From: Bog-473 sp963717455
Lineage (GTDB): Bacteria > Actinomycetota > Acidimicrobiia > Acidimicrobiales > RAAP-2
NCBI GenBank assembly: GCA_963717455.1
Contig: OY970336.1
Coordinates: 3,844,001 to 3,908,000, forward strand
Direction of reading: 5' to 3'
Length of the DNA: 64,000 nucleotides
The position numbers were made by a program, and so were the translations under genes. The notes under the pieces are model-generated. The model was not told the origin of the DNA. It was given only the letters and a program-made list of their open reading frames with translations, and searched no databases. Below, piece after piece: positions 1 to 8,444 of this stretch (within the stretch, counting starts at the first letter, position 1; each line of letters starts with the position of its first letter).

Positions 1-1
1 C

Positions 2-877
2 AACCTGCAGCAGAACGGGTGCATCCTGCGGGCGCGGGTGGTCGAGGCCGCCCAGCAATTCGACCCATCATTGGCGGAGTGGATCGCGAGCGAGGTGGCG
101 TTCCCGAGCTCCGTCGTCGACCGCATGGTGCCCGCCCCCACGGTCGAGGACCAGGAGGACATCGGCCTCCGGCTCGGCCTGGTCGACCTGTCGGCCGTCA
201 GCACGGAACGCCACCGATCCTGGACCATCGGCGCCGTCGACGCCCTCGCGCCGCTGGCCGAGGTGGGCGTGGAGCTGGTGCACGACGTCACGCCCTTCGA
301 GCGCAGGAAGCTCTGGCTGCTCAACGGCCCCCACTCCGCCGTCGCGTACGGCGGCCTGCTCTCCGGCTGCGGCACGATCGCCCACGCGGTCCGTCACGCC
401 CCCCTCGTGCCCTTCGTCCGGCGCGTGGTCGACCAGACCCTCGAAGTCGCCGAGCTCCCCGCGGCCCTGCGACCGGAGCGGTTCGCCGACGACGCGCTCC
501 ACCGGTTCGCCAACCCGACGCTCGGACATACCTGTGCGCAGGTGGGCGCCGACGGATCGAGCAAGCTGCCGCAGCGCCTGGTGCCGGTGGCCGCCGCCCG
601 CCGCGCCCGCGGACTCGGCACCCACGCCTTCGCCGCGGTGGCGGCGATCTGGATCGCCGCCACCGCCGGTCTCCCGGTCCGGGGCGCGGACCTCCCTGCC
701 CTGGAGGACCCCGCGGCCGCAGACCTGCGCAACGCCGCGTCCCGGGGCGCCAGCCTCCGTCGCATCAGCGACCTGGCGCTGTCCGGTCGCGCCGACGACG
801 CCTTCGTCGCCGACGTCACCGGGGCGCTGGAGCGCCTCCTCGGCGCCGGCCTCGCCCTTCTGGAGGCTCCCCGGTGA
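2..877 (+). CDS. Mannitol dehydrogenase-family reductase (fructuronate/tagaturonate reductase type), 5' truncated
   Basis: This is the 3' part of an NAD-dependent polyol/hexuronate dehydrogenase; the reading frame is open to the left window edge, so the N-terminal Rossmann domain lies outside. The first visible residues, NLQQNG, followed by WIASEVAFPSSVVDRMVPAPT, match the family motif (DN..NG...R, then FP.SMVDR..P). The rest is the helical C-terminal domain with the K-x-W-LLN-x-H-x-x-x-A-x-x-G signature (residues KLWLLNGPHSAVAYGG). Family members reduce fructuronate, tagaturonate or mannitol; which one applies here cannot be read from the fragment. Its stop overlaps the GTG start of the LarA-like gene by 4 bp (GTGA), so the two are probably co-translated. 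A hexuronate role would fit glucuronoxylan breakdown beside the xylose genes, which is inference. Confidence 0.88.
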   Translation, partial: NLQQNGCILRARVVEAAQQFDPSLAEWIASEVAFPSSVVDRMVPAPTVEDQEDIGLRLGLVDLSAVSTERHRSWTIGAVDALAPLAEVGVELVHDVTPFERRKLWLLNGPHSAVAYGGLLSGCGTIAHAVRHAPLVPFVRRVVDQTLEVAELPAALRPERFADDALHRFANPTLGHTCAQVGADGSSKLPQRLVPVAAARRARGLGTHAFAAVAAIWIAATAGLPVRGADLPALEDPAAADLRNAASRGASLRRISDLALSGRADDAFVADVTGALERLLGAGLALLEAPR

Positions 878-2106
878 CCGCGACACTGGGAGGTCCGGGG
901 CATCTCCTGGACGACGACGAGGTACGGGCCTTCGTGCGCGCGCACATCTCGGGGCTCGACCTCTCCGGCCGCTCTCTCTGCCTCGTCATCCCCGATGCGA
1001 CGCGCACCTGCCCGCTGCCCCTCCTGCTCCAGGCCATTGACGAGGGCGCCGGGGGCCGTCCGAGCGCCTGCACCGCCGTCGTCGCCCTTGGCACCCACGC
1101 ACCGATGGCCGACGACGCCATCCGCTCCCTCGTCGGTCCCCTGCCCTTCCCCGCGGTCAACCACGCCTGGTGGGAGGACGGGACCTTCGTGCACGTCGGA
1201 TCTCTGAGCCCCACGCTGGTGCACGAGCTGTCCGGGGGCCGCATCGACGACACCGTCGACGTCCGCATCAACCGGTTGGTGACGGAGAGCGACATGACGC
1301 TGATCGTCGGCCCCGTGCTCCCCCATGAGGTCATCGGGTTCTCCGGGGGCAACAAGTACCTGTTCCCCGGCCTCTCGGGCCAGGAGCTGATCGACGTGAC
1401 CCATTGGCTGGGTGCGCTGATCACGAGCAGCGAGATCATCGGTCGGCCGGGGATCACGCCGGTGCGGGCGCTGGTCGACGCCGCAGCCGGGTTGGTGCCC
1501 GGTGAGCGCCACGCCCTCTGCGTCGTGGTGGACCATGCAACGGGCAGCCTGCGGTCGCTCGCCTTCGGCGAGCCGACGGCGTCGTGGGCGGCGGCGGCAG
1601 AGGTGGCGGCACGGACGCATGTCGAGTACCTGGACGCGCCCGTCCAGCGCGTGCTCTCCCTCGTCCCAGAGCGGTATCCCGACCTGTGGACTGGAGCCAA
1701 GGGCTTCTACAAGGTGGAGCCGGTGGTCGCCGACGGCGGAGAGGTCGTGCTCTACGCGCCCCACATCCGGGAGATCGCGGCCATGCATCCCGCGCTGGTC
1801 GACATCGGCTACCACTGCCGGGACTACTTCCTGGCGCACTGGGAGCAGTACCGTCGCTACCCGCGGGGTGAGATCGCCCATTCGACCCACCTCTTCGGCG
1901 CCGGGACCTACGACCCGGTGCACGGTGAGCACCAGCGTGTGCGGGTCACGCTGGCGACCGGGATCCCCGCCGACGTGGTCAGGAGGGCACACCTCGGTTA
2001 CCTGGCGCCAGAGGAGGTCGACGCCGAAGCCTGGGCGTCCGACCCGGGCACGCTGGTCGTGCGCGACGCCGGCGAGGTGCTCTACCGACTCCGCGCGCTT
2101 CCCTAG
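874..2106 (+). CDS. LarA-like nickel-pincer racemase/epimerase homologue (DUF2088)
   Basis: A 410-residue protein of the lactate racemase LarA family, which uses a nickel-pincer nucleotide to racemise 2-hydroxy acids. The GTG start is set by the 4-bp overlap with the upstream reductase. Residues fit the Lactiplantibacillus LarA template: Asp41 and Arg44 in DATR, His75 in GTH, His151, Lys161 in GGNKYLFPG, and His177. The His151-Lys161-His177 spacing (10 and 16) equals that of His174-Lys184-His200 in LarA. DLWTGAK (270-276) appears to take the place of the Tyr-x3-Lys motif, with Trp instead of Tyr. The catalytic apparatus therefore looks intact. No larB, larC or larE cofactor genes lie in the window. 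The substrate is unknown; next to a hexuronate-type reductase, a sugar acid is more likely than lactate (inference). Confidence 0.85.
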   Translation: MTATLGGPGHLLDDDEVRAFVRAHISGLDLSGRSLCLVIPDATRTCPLPLLLQAIDEGAGGRPSACTAVVALGTHAPMADDAIRSLVGPLPFPAVNHAWWEDGTFVHVGSLSPTLVHELSGGRIDDTVDVRINRLVTESDMTLIVGPVLPHEVIGFSGGNKYLFPGLSGQELIDVTHWLGALITSSEIIGRPGITPVRALVDAAAGLVPGERHALCVVVDHATGSLRSLAFGEPTASWAAAAEVAARTHVEYLDAPVQRVLSLVPERYPDLWTGAKGFYKVEPVVADGGEVVLYAPHIREIAAMHPALVDIGYHCRDYFLAHWEQYRRYPRGEIAHSTHLFGAGTYDPVHGEHQRVRVTLATGIPADVVRRAHLGYLAPEEVDAEAWASDPGTLVVRDAGEVLYRLRALP

Positions 2107-2124
2107 ACCCTCGTCGGGAGGGTC
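2106..2124. terminator. Bidirectional hairpin between convergent genes
   Basis: A perfect 7-bp stem (GACCCTC/GAGGGTC) with a 5-nt loop sits exactly where the stop codons of the LarA-like gene (+) and the Gfo/Idh gene (-) meet. There is no T tract, so factor-independent termination is uncertain, but the location is typical of a shared terminator. Confidence 0.5.
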
Positions 2125-3094
2125 ACTCCCCCGGGTACACGACACCCACCTGGGCGCGGATGGCGTCGAGCGTGCCGGCGAGGGCACGCGTCTCGTCCAA
2201 CGGCATGACGGGGCTCTCGATCGAACCTTCGGCCAGGCAGCGATGGACCTCCTCGATCTCGAACTGGAGGCCGTTACCCTCGTACGAGCCGTCGATCCGC
2301 TCGGGTCCCGCGCTCGTCGTCACGGTCAAGGAGCTCGGGCAGTGCATGAACGCGGGAAGGTCGATCCAGCCTTCCGTGCCCGAGATGCGGGCCGTGCACG
2401 ACATGCCCACCCGGATGGAGGCCTTGACCACGCCCAGCCTTCCTCCAGGGTGGCGCAGCACCGCGGCGACCACCTCGTCGACGCCGGTCTCGCCGACGAC
2501 CCCGTCCGCCACCACGTGCTCGGGCGCGCCCAGCACGAGCGAGCACAGCTGGAGGGGATAGATGCCCAGATCGAGCAGCCCGCCACCGCCGAGGGCGAGG
2601 TCGAAGAGACGATGCTCGGGCTCGAGCGGCCGCCGGAACCCGAAGTCCGCCTCGACCAGCAGCGGCTCACCGATGCGGCCGTCCCCGATGACCTCGACGA
2701 GCGAGCGGTAGGCCGGGAGGAAGCGGCTCCAGATCGCCTCCATCAGGAACAGCCCCCCTCTCCGTGCCTCCTCGACCATCGTGGCCGCCTGGCGCGCGTT
2801 GAGCGCGAAGGGCTTCTCGCACAGGACGTGCTTCCCGGCGCGCAGGAGGCTCAGGGTGTCCGGCTCGTGCCGTGACTGCGGGGTGGCGACGTACACGACA
2901 TCCACCTCCGGGTCGGTGCCGATCGACGCGTAGTCGCCGTAGCGGGTCGGGATCGCATAGCGGTCTCCGAAGACGGCGGCACGCTCGGCCGAGCGTGAGG
3001 CCACGGCGACGATGGTCCCGCCGTCGGTCAACTCCATGGCGTGGGCGAAGCTCGTGGCGATTGCTCCCGGGCCGACCACGCCCCAGCGGATCAC
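2123..3094 (-). CDS. Gfo/Idh/MocA-family sugar dehydrogenase (dihydrodiol/D-xylose dehydrogenase-like)
   Basis: A 323-residue NAD(P)-dependent oxidoreductase. The N-terminal Rossmann fold begins WGVVGPGAIATSFAHAM (glycine-rich dinucleotide loop), and the family catalytic motif CEKPFALN follows near residue 94, with its Lys. The C-terminal domain contains GGGGLLDLGIYPLQ, typical of the dimeric dihydrodiol dehydrogenase / NADP D-xylose dehydrogenase branch. Start is GTG at 3094. It is divergent from xylA across a 222-bp region carrying a LacI-type palindrome, so it may belong to the xylose regulon and offer an oxidative route alongside the isomerase route. The precise substrate is inferred from family and location only. 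Confidence 0.85.
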   Translation of the reverse strand: MIRWGVVGPGAIATSFAHAMELTDGGTIVAVASRSAERAAVFGDRYAIPTRYGDYASIGTDPEVDVVYVATPQSRHEPDTLSLLRAGKHVLCEKPFALNARQAATMVEEARRGGLFLMEAIWSRFLPAYRSLVEVIGDGRIGEPLLVEADFGFRRPLEPEHRLFDLALGGGGLLDLGIYPLQLCSLVLGAPEHVVADGVVGETGVDEVVAAVLRHPGGRLGVVKASIRVGMSCTARISGTEGWIDLPAFMHCPSSLTVTTSAGPERIDGSYEGNGLQFEIEEVHRCLAEGSIESPVMPLDETRALAGTLDAIRAQVGVVYPGE

Positions 3095-3225
3095 GCCGGC
3101 ATCCCGCCGGTCACGGTGGCCGACTGGCGGCCATGACCACGGTCCTCGGAGCGGCGCACGGGCATCACGACCATCCTGGAATCAAACCTGACCCCTCCCT
3201 CGCCCGGCCCCATGCGTCTGCGCTC

Positions 3226-3239
3226 TGATAACGCTATCA
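3226..3239. promoter_or_regulatory. LacI-type operator upstream of xylA
   Basis: TGATAACGCTATCA: perfect TGATA/TATCA arms around an ACGC core, the form of a LacI-family operator with a central CG. It lies 78 bp before the xylA start, in the divergent region shared with the Gfo/Idh gene. The LacI regulator gene closing this operon (7369-8409) is the obvious candidate ligand (inference). Confidence 0.6.
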
Positions 3240-3316
3240 TCGACCTTTGCCTCGGAGCACGCGCCAGGCGACGTCGGGGCGGACCACCGTCCCCGGTGTC
3301 CCGCAAGAGGAGGACC

Positions 3317-4471
3317 ATGACCGAATTCGACCCCCGACCCGAACACCACTTCACGTTCGGCCTCTGGACCGTCGGGAACCCCGGTCGGGACCCGTTCGGG
3401 GAGGTCGTACGCCCTCCCCTCGACCCCGTCGATGCCGTGCACCGGCTGTCGGACCTCGGCGCCTACGGCGTGAGCTTCCACGACAACGACCTCGTGCCCG
3501 CCGGCTCGCCGGCCAAGGACCGCCAGGACATCGTCAAGCGGTTCCGGCAGGCGCTCGACGCCACCGGGATGCACGTCCCCATGGTGACGACCAACCTGTT
3601 CTGGCGCCCGATCTTCAAGGAGGGCGCGTTCACCGCCAACGACCCCCGGGTACGTCGCTTCGCGGTGAAGAAGGCGTGCGAGGCCACCGAGCTCGGCGCT
3701 GAGCTCGGGGCAGAGGTCTTCGTCCTGTGGGGTGGCCGCGAAGGGATGGAAGCCGAAGCCGCCAAGGACGTGCGTGTGGCGCTCGACCGCTACAAGGAGG
3801 CCATCGACCTCGTGTGCGAGCACGTCAGCAGCCGCGGACTGCACCTCCGCATCGCGCTCGAGCCGAAGCCCAACGAGCCGCGCGGGGACATCCTCCTCCC
3901 CACCGTCGGGCATGCGCTCGCCTTCATCGGGTCCCTCGAGCACCCGGACATGGTCGGGCTCAACCCTGAGTTCGCCCACGAGACCATGAGCGGCCTGTCG
4001 TTCTCCCAGGCCGTCGCGCAGACGCTGTGGCACGGCAAGCTCTTCCACATCGATCTCAACGCGCAGCGGATCGGCAAGTTCGACCAGGACTTCAGGTTCG
4101 GATCGGAGGGCATCCGCGACGCCTTCTACGTCGTGAAGCTGCTCGAGGACGCGCACTGGGGCGGGATGCGCCACTTCGACGCCCACCCGTACCGGACCGA
4201 AGACAGCGACGGAGTCTGGGACTTCGCGCGTGGCTGCATGCGGACCTACCTGATCCTGGCCGACAAGGCACGGCGCTTCCACGAGGACGGCGAGATCCAG
4301 GACGCGCTGCGCGTCACCAAGGCGGCGGAGCTGGGCGAACCGACCGCAGGAGAAGGCGGGCTCGCAGGGATCCTGGCGTCGGAGTACGACGAGGATGCGC
4401 TGGCCGCCCAGGGCTACGGGAACGAGCGCCTGGACCAACTCGTCACGGAATTGCTTCTCGGAGTCCGCTAG
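3317..4471 (+). CDS. xylA: Xylose isomerase (class I)
   Basis: A 384-residue cytoplasmic TIM-barrel enzyme converting D-xylose to D-xylulose, the length of actinobacterial class I enzymes. Catalytic and metal residues are present: His55 and Asp58 in FHDND, Glu182 and Lys184 in EPKPNEPRGD, the Glu of NPEFAHE, the Asp residues of HIDLNAQ and FDQDFRFG, and the Asp of HFDAHPYR. The ATG at 3317 is chosen because a strong AAGAGGAGG ribosome site precedes it; longer in-frame starts would run back into the operator. First gene of xylA-xylB-GH43-lacI; its stop shares one base with the xylB start. Probably repressed by the LacI protein through the palindrome at 3226-3239. Confidence 0.97.
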   Translation: MTEFDPRPEHHFTFGLWTVGNPGRDPFGEVVRPPLDPVDAVHRLSDLGAYGVSFHDNDLVPAGSPAKDRQDIVKRFRQALDATGMHVPMVTTNLFWRPIFKEGAFTANDPRVRRFAVKKACEATELGAELGAEVFVLWGGREGMEAEAAKDVRVALDRYKEAIDLVCEHVSSRGLHLRIALEPKPNEPRGDILLPTVGHALAFIGSLEHPDMVGLNPEFAHETMSGLSFSQAVAQTLWHGKLFHIDLNAQRIGKFDQDFRFGSEGIRDAFYVVKLLEDAHWGGMRHFDAHPYRTEDSDGVWDFARGCMRTYLILADKARRFHEDGEIQDALRVTKAAELGEPTAGEGGLAGILASEYDEDALAAQGYGNERLDQLVTELLLGVR

Positions 4472-5892
4472 TGCCGCTGGTGCTCGGGGTGGACTCGTCC
4501 ACGTCGGCGTGCAAGGTGCAGGTCCGCGACACCGAGACCGGTGCCGTGGTGGCATCCGGGAGAGCACTGCACCCCCCGACGACACCACCATGCAGCGAAC
4601 AACAGCCTCGCGACTGGGAGGTGGCCTTCGACGCCGCCTGTGCCGAGGCCGGCGTGCCCACGACCTACCGCCCCGAGGCACTCGCCGTCGCCGCCCAGCA
4701 GCACGGTCTCGTCGTCCTGGGCGAACAGGACCAGGTCCTCCGGCCGGCCAAGCTCTGGAACGACACGCAGTCGGCGCCGGACACCGAGGACCTCCTGGCC
4801 CAGCTCGCCGGAGGACCGGCGGCCTGGGCCGCAGCCTGCGGGAGCGTGCTCGTCCCCAGCTTCACCGTGACGAAGCTGCGCTGGTTGCGCCGCTGCGAGC
4901 CCGAGGTGCTGCGCCGGACCGCGACCGTGATGCTGCCGCACGACTGGCTGACGTTCCGGCTCACCGGGCGACGCGTCACCGACAGGGGGGACGCATCGGG
5001 GACCGGCTACTGGTCACCCGCGGAGTCGCGCTACCGCTACGACCTGCTGCACGAGCTGATCGACGGCGAGGTCGATTGGGAGAGGGCTCTCCCCGAGGTG
5101 CTGCCCCCGGAGGGTGTCGCCGGGGACTGGGCCATGACAGGAGCGCAGGTGGGCCCCGGGACCGGGGACAACATGGCCGCCGCACTGGGCCTGGGCCTCC
5201 GGCCGGGCGACCTCGCGCTGAGCCTCGGGACGAGCGGGACCGCGTTCACCGTGAGCGACCAGCCCAGCGCGGACCCGAGCGGCACGGTGGCCGGCTTCGC
5301 CGACGCGACCGGTCGCTACCTGCCTCTCGTCTGCACCATGAACGCGACGAAGGTGACCGACGCCGTGGCGCGGTTGCTCGGCGTGGACCACGAGCGCTTC
5401 GACGAGCTGGCGTTGGAGGCGCCCGCGGGCGCGTCCGGCCTGGTGCTCGTGCCGCACCTCGACGGGGAGCGGACACCGAACCGCCCCGGGGCGACCGGCA
5501 CGCTCGCAGGTCTGCGCTCGGACGTCACCCCGGCCCAGCTCGCCCGCGCCGCGGTGGAGGGGGTGGTGTGCAACCTGCTCCACGCGGCCGAGCCACTGGG
5601 TCGGGTGACGGACGGACGGGTGTTCCTCATCGGGGGCGCCGCACGGAGTCCCGCCTACCGGCGCGTCGTCGCCGACCTCACCGGCCGCGCCGTTCAGGTG
5701 CCGTCCGAGGAGGAGCTCGTCGCTGCCGGCGCGGCCGTCCAGGCGGCCGCCGTGCACCTCGGATGTGGATTCGCGCAGATCAGCGACGCCTGGGGGCTCG
5801 GCCAAGGCGACGTCGTCGAGCCTGATGACGCCGTCGACCGCGTCGGCATCCTCGAGGCATACGCCGTGGCCGCGGGCGCCGACGCAACATGA
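4471..5892 (+). CDS. xylB: Xylulokinase (FGGY family)
   Basis: A 473-residue FGGY carbohydrate kinase that phosphorylates D-xylulose to xylulose 5-phosphate, feeding the pentose phosphate pathway. The N-terminal phosphate motif is GVDSSTSACKVQV. AAQQHGLVVLG matches the xylulokinase GQMHG-like substrate loop, with the central Gln and His kept. DASGTGYW follows (FGGY_N), then LSLGTSGTAF and FLIGGAARSPAYR in the C-terminal actin-like domain. The GTG start at 4471 overlaps the xylA stop by one base. The end overlaps the GH43 gene by 4 bp (ATGA), so translation of the three genes is probably coupled. Confidence 0.95.
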   Translation: MPLVLGVDSSTSACKVQVRDTETGAVVASGRALHPPTTPPCSEQQPRDWEVAFDAACAEAGVPTTYRPEALAVAAQQHGLVVLGEQDQVLRPAKLWNDTQSAPDTEDLLAQLAGGPAAWAAACGSVLVPSFTVTKLRWLRRCEPEVLRRTATVMLPHDWLTFRLTGRRVTDRGDASGTGYWSPAESRYRYDLLHELIDGEVDWERALPEVLPPEGVAGDWAMTGAQVGPGTGDNMAAALGLGLRPGDLALSLGTSGTAFTVSDQPSADPSGTVAGFADATGRYLPLVCTMNATKVTDAVARLLGVDHERFDELALEAPAGASGLVLVPHLDGERTPNRPGATGTLAGLRSDVTPAQLARAAVEGVVCNLLHAAEPLGRVTDGRVFLIGGAARSPAYRRVVADLTGRAVQVPSEEELVAAGAAVQAAAVHLGCGFAQISDAWGLGQGDVVEPDDAVDRVGILEAYAVAAGADAT

Positions 5893-7367
5893 CGTACCAG
5901 AACCCGGTCATCGCGGGCTTCCATCCCGACCCGAGCGTGTGCCGCGTCGGCGACGAGTACATCCTGGCGAATTCGTCGTTCACCTATTTGCCGGGAGTGC
6001 CCGTCTTCCGGTCGAGGAACCTCGTGGACTGGGTCCAGATCGGCAACGTGCTCGTTCGCCCGTCCCAGCTCGACCTGACGGCCACAGTGGACTGGTCGTC
6101 ATTGGGGATCTACGCCCCGACGATCCGGCACCACGACGGCCGGTTCTGGGTCGTGACGACCAACGTCGGAACCACCGGAGCGCAGAACTTCCTCGTCACG
6201 GCCGAGGACCCAGCCGGCCCGTGGTCCGATCCCGTTCCCGTGCCGGTGGCGGGCATCGACCCCGACATCGCCTGGGACCACGAGGGGAATTGCTGGGTCC
6301 ATTTCTCGGGCATGGGCGGGATCGCCCGCTGTCGGATCGACACGTCGACTGGGCACGTACTCGTCGGGCCCGACCTCACATGGTCCGGGACGGGACTGCA
6401 ATATCCAGAAGCGCCACACCTCTTCGAGCGTGACGGCACGTGGTACCTCATGATCGCCGAGGGTGGCACTCATGGCGGGCATGCGGTGTCCATCGCTCGG
6501 TCGCCCTCGCCCGTCGGCCCGTGGGAGGGCGCACCGTCGAACCCAATCCTGAGCCACCGGAGTACCGACCAGCCGATCCAGAACACGGGCCACGCGGACA
6601 TGGTGGAGGCGACGGACGGCAGCTGGTGGATGGTCCTCCTGGGAGTGCGCCCGCGTGGCATCGGGCCCGGCTTCCATGTGCTCGGCCGCGAGACGTTCCT
6701 GACGCCGGTGGACTGGGTCAACGGCTGGCCCGTGCCCCACGACGTGCAGCTGGAGATGGACGGCGGACCGCCCGGACCGACCGTGCCGGTGGCCACCGCC
6801 GAGCGCGAAGACTTCGACACTCTCGAGCTCGGGCCGCGTTGGGTGGGGGTGCGCCGGCCCCCGCAAGCGGTCTCCTCACTCCGGTCCCGTCCGGGCTGGT
6901 TGGTGCTCAAGGGTGGCGAGCCGACACTCGACTCGCCAGAACCCGTGTTCGTCGGACGTCGCCAGCAGCACCCTTGGTGCCGGGTACGGGCGCGCGTCGA
7001 CGCCGGCGCCGCGAACGAAGCCGGGCTCACGCTCATGATGGACGAGGCCTCGCACTACGAGGTTGCGGTCCACCGAGGACAGATCCTCGCTCGGGCCCGT
7101 ATCGGGCCGCTCGACGCGGTCGTCGGCCGCGCGGCGTGCCCGCCAGGCCCTGTGATCCTGACGATCGGCACGGAGCCCCACCCGCACGGACCGGATACCG
7201 TCTCCCTCGGCTTCGAGGACACTGCCGGCGCGTCGCAGACGCTGGCCCGCCTCGACGGGCGCTACCTGTCCACGGAGGTCACGGGTGGCTTCCTCGGCCG
7301 CACCATCGGGATGTACGTCGTCGACGGAGAAGCAGCCTTCGACTGGTTCGACTACGAGGAGGCGTGA
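5889..7367 (+). CDS. GH43 beta-xylosidase (intracellular)
   Basis: A 492-residue glycoside hydrolase with an N-terminal five-bladed GH43 propeller and a C-terminal beta-sandwich (from about residue 300) of the beta-xylosidase C-terminal type. The GH43 triad is visible: base Asp14 (NPVIAGFHPDPS), the pKa-tuning Asp126 in GIDPDI, and acid Glu174 in YPEAPH. There is no signal peptide, so it should release xylose (or arabinose) from imported xylo-oligosaccharides inside the cell. It sits directly behind xylB with a 4-bp overlap. The next gene (lacI) follows without a gap. Confidence 0.94.
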   Translation: MTYQNPVIAGFHPDPSVCRVGDEYILANSSFTYLPGVPVFRSRNLVDWVQIGNVLVRPSQLDLTATVDWSSLGIYAPTIRHHDGRFWVVTTNVGTTGAQNFLVTAEDPAGPWSDPVPVPVAGIDPDIAWDHEGNCWVHFSGMGGIARCRIDTSTGHVLVGPDLTWSGTGLQYPEAPHLFERDGTWYLMIAEGGTHGGHAVSIARSPSPVGPWEGAPSNPILSHRSTDQPIQNTGHADMVEATDGSWWMVLLGVRPRGIGPGFHVLGRETFLTPVDWVNGWPVPHDVQLEMDGGPPGPTVPVATAEREDFDTLELGPRWVGVRRPPQAVSSLRSRPGWLVLKGGEPTLDSPEPVFVGRRQQHPWCRVRARVDAGAANEAGLTLMMDEASHYEVAVHRGQILARARIGPLDAVVGRAACPPGPVILTIGTEPHPHGPDTVSLGFEDTAGASQTLARLDGRYLSTEVTGGFLGRTIGMYVVDGEAAFDWFDYEEA

Positions 7368-7368
7368 G

Positions 7369-8409
7369 ATGGGTTCACCTCCGCGTCCCTTGATGGCCGA
7401 CGTCGCCGCTCGGGCCGGCGTGTCGGTCATGACGGTGTCACGGGTGCTCAGCGGGTTCCCCGGCGTCGCCGATCCGACACGCCGTCGGGTCGAGGACGCC
7501 GTCGTTGCCCTCGGCTACCACGCCAACACCGCCGCTCGAGTTCTCGCGGGCGGGCGATCGAGGACGCTGGGGGTCATCGCCGTGGAGACCGAGCAATTCG
7601 GCCCGTCGCACATGCTCTTCGGCATTGAGGCGGCGGCACGGGCAACCGGACATCTCCTGAGTTTCGTCACCCTGAGCCGCACGGGGAAGGACATGGCATC
7701 CACGCTCGAACACCTTCGGGCGTCCCACGTCGAAGGCGTCATCGTCGTCGCCCCCGTGCGCGCCGTGGTCGATGCGGTGGCCAGCGTCGACGATCAGGTG
7801 CCCCTGGTCGTCGTGGGCGGCGATCCCCGCATCAGTGCGGCGACGGTGACGATCGACCAGCTCGAGGGTGCCCGCATCGCCACGCGGCACCTGCTTCAGC
7901 TCGGGCACTCGACGGTCCACCACGTGCGGGGGCCGAGGAGCTGGATCGACGCCACATCGAGGATGCGGGGGTGGACCGACGCCCTGCGGGCCCACGGCGC
8001 CACGCGAGGGAGGGTGCTGGTGGGTGACTGGAGCGCGAGTGGTGGCTACACCGCCGGGGCTCGCCTCGCCGCCGATCCGAAGGTCACCGCCGTCTTCGCC
8101 GCCAACGACCAGACCGCCCTGGGCGTGATCCGCGCCCTCCACGATGCAGGCCGCAAGGTTCCCGAGGACGTGAGCGTGGTGGGCTTCGACGACACACCCG
8201 AATCGGGCTATTTCGTCCCCGCGCTGACGACGGTCCGCCAGGACTTCGGCGAGGTTGGACGACGTTGCGTGGAGCTTCTCCTCTCACTGATGGATGACAA
8301 AGCCGACGAACGCCACGTCGTCGTCCCCGCTGCGCTGGTCGTGCGCGAGAGCGCTGCGGCACCGGCCGGATCGGCGCGACCGAGACGAGGCCCGCGCCCG
8401 ACGTCGTGA
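7369..8409 (+). CDS. LacI-family transcriptional regulator of the xylose operon
   Basis: A 346-residue repressor. The N-terminal LacI helix-turn-helix reads MADVAARAGVSVMTVSRVLSG, with the hinge at about residues 50-65 (ANTAARVLAGGRSRTLGVI), then a periplasmic-binding-like effector domain (VAPVRAVVD, FAANDQTALGVIRAL, VSVVGFDDTPESGYFVPALTTV). ATG 7369 is used because it begins 1 bp after the GH43 stop and gives the usual short lead into the HTH. Cotranscribed with xylAB and GH43, so it is likely an autoregulated repressor acting at the 3226-3239 palindrome, with xylose or a xylo-oligosaccharide as effector (inference). The last 15 residues are a low-complexity Arg/Pro tail. Confidence 0.93.
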   Translation: MGSPPRPLMADVAARAGVSVMTVSRVLSGFPGVADPTRRRVEDAVVALGYHANTAARVLAGGRSRTLGVIAVETEQFGPSHMLFGIEAAARATGHLLSFVTLSRTGKDMASTLEHLRASHVEGVIVVAPVRAVVDAVASVDDQVPLVVVGGDPRISAATVTIDQLEGARIATRHLLQLGHSTVHHVRGPRSWIDATSRMRGWTDALRAHGATRGRVLVGDWSASGGYTAGARLAADPKVTAVFAANDQTALGVIRALHDAGRKVPEDVSVVGFDDTPESGYFVPALTTVRQDFGEVGRRCVELLLSLMDDKADERHVVVPAALVVRESAAAPAGSARPRRGPRPTS

Positions 8410-8444
8410 GGCGACAGCAGCGACGACCCGACCTCGACGTGCCC

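Noticed and set aside
394..2187. 597-codon minus-strand open frame
   Set aside because: Antisense to the reductase and LarA-like genes, both with clear motifs.
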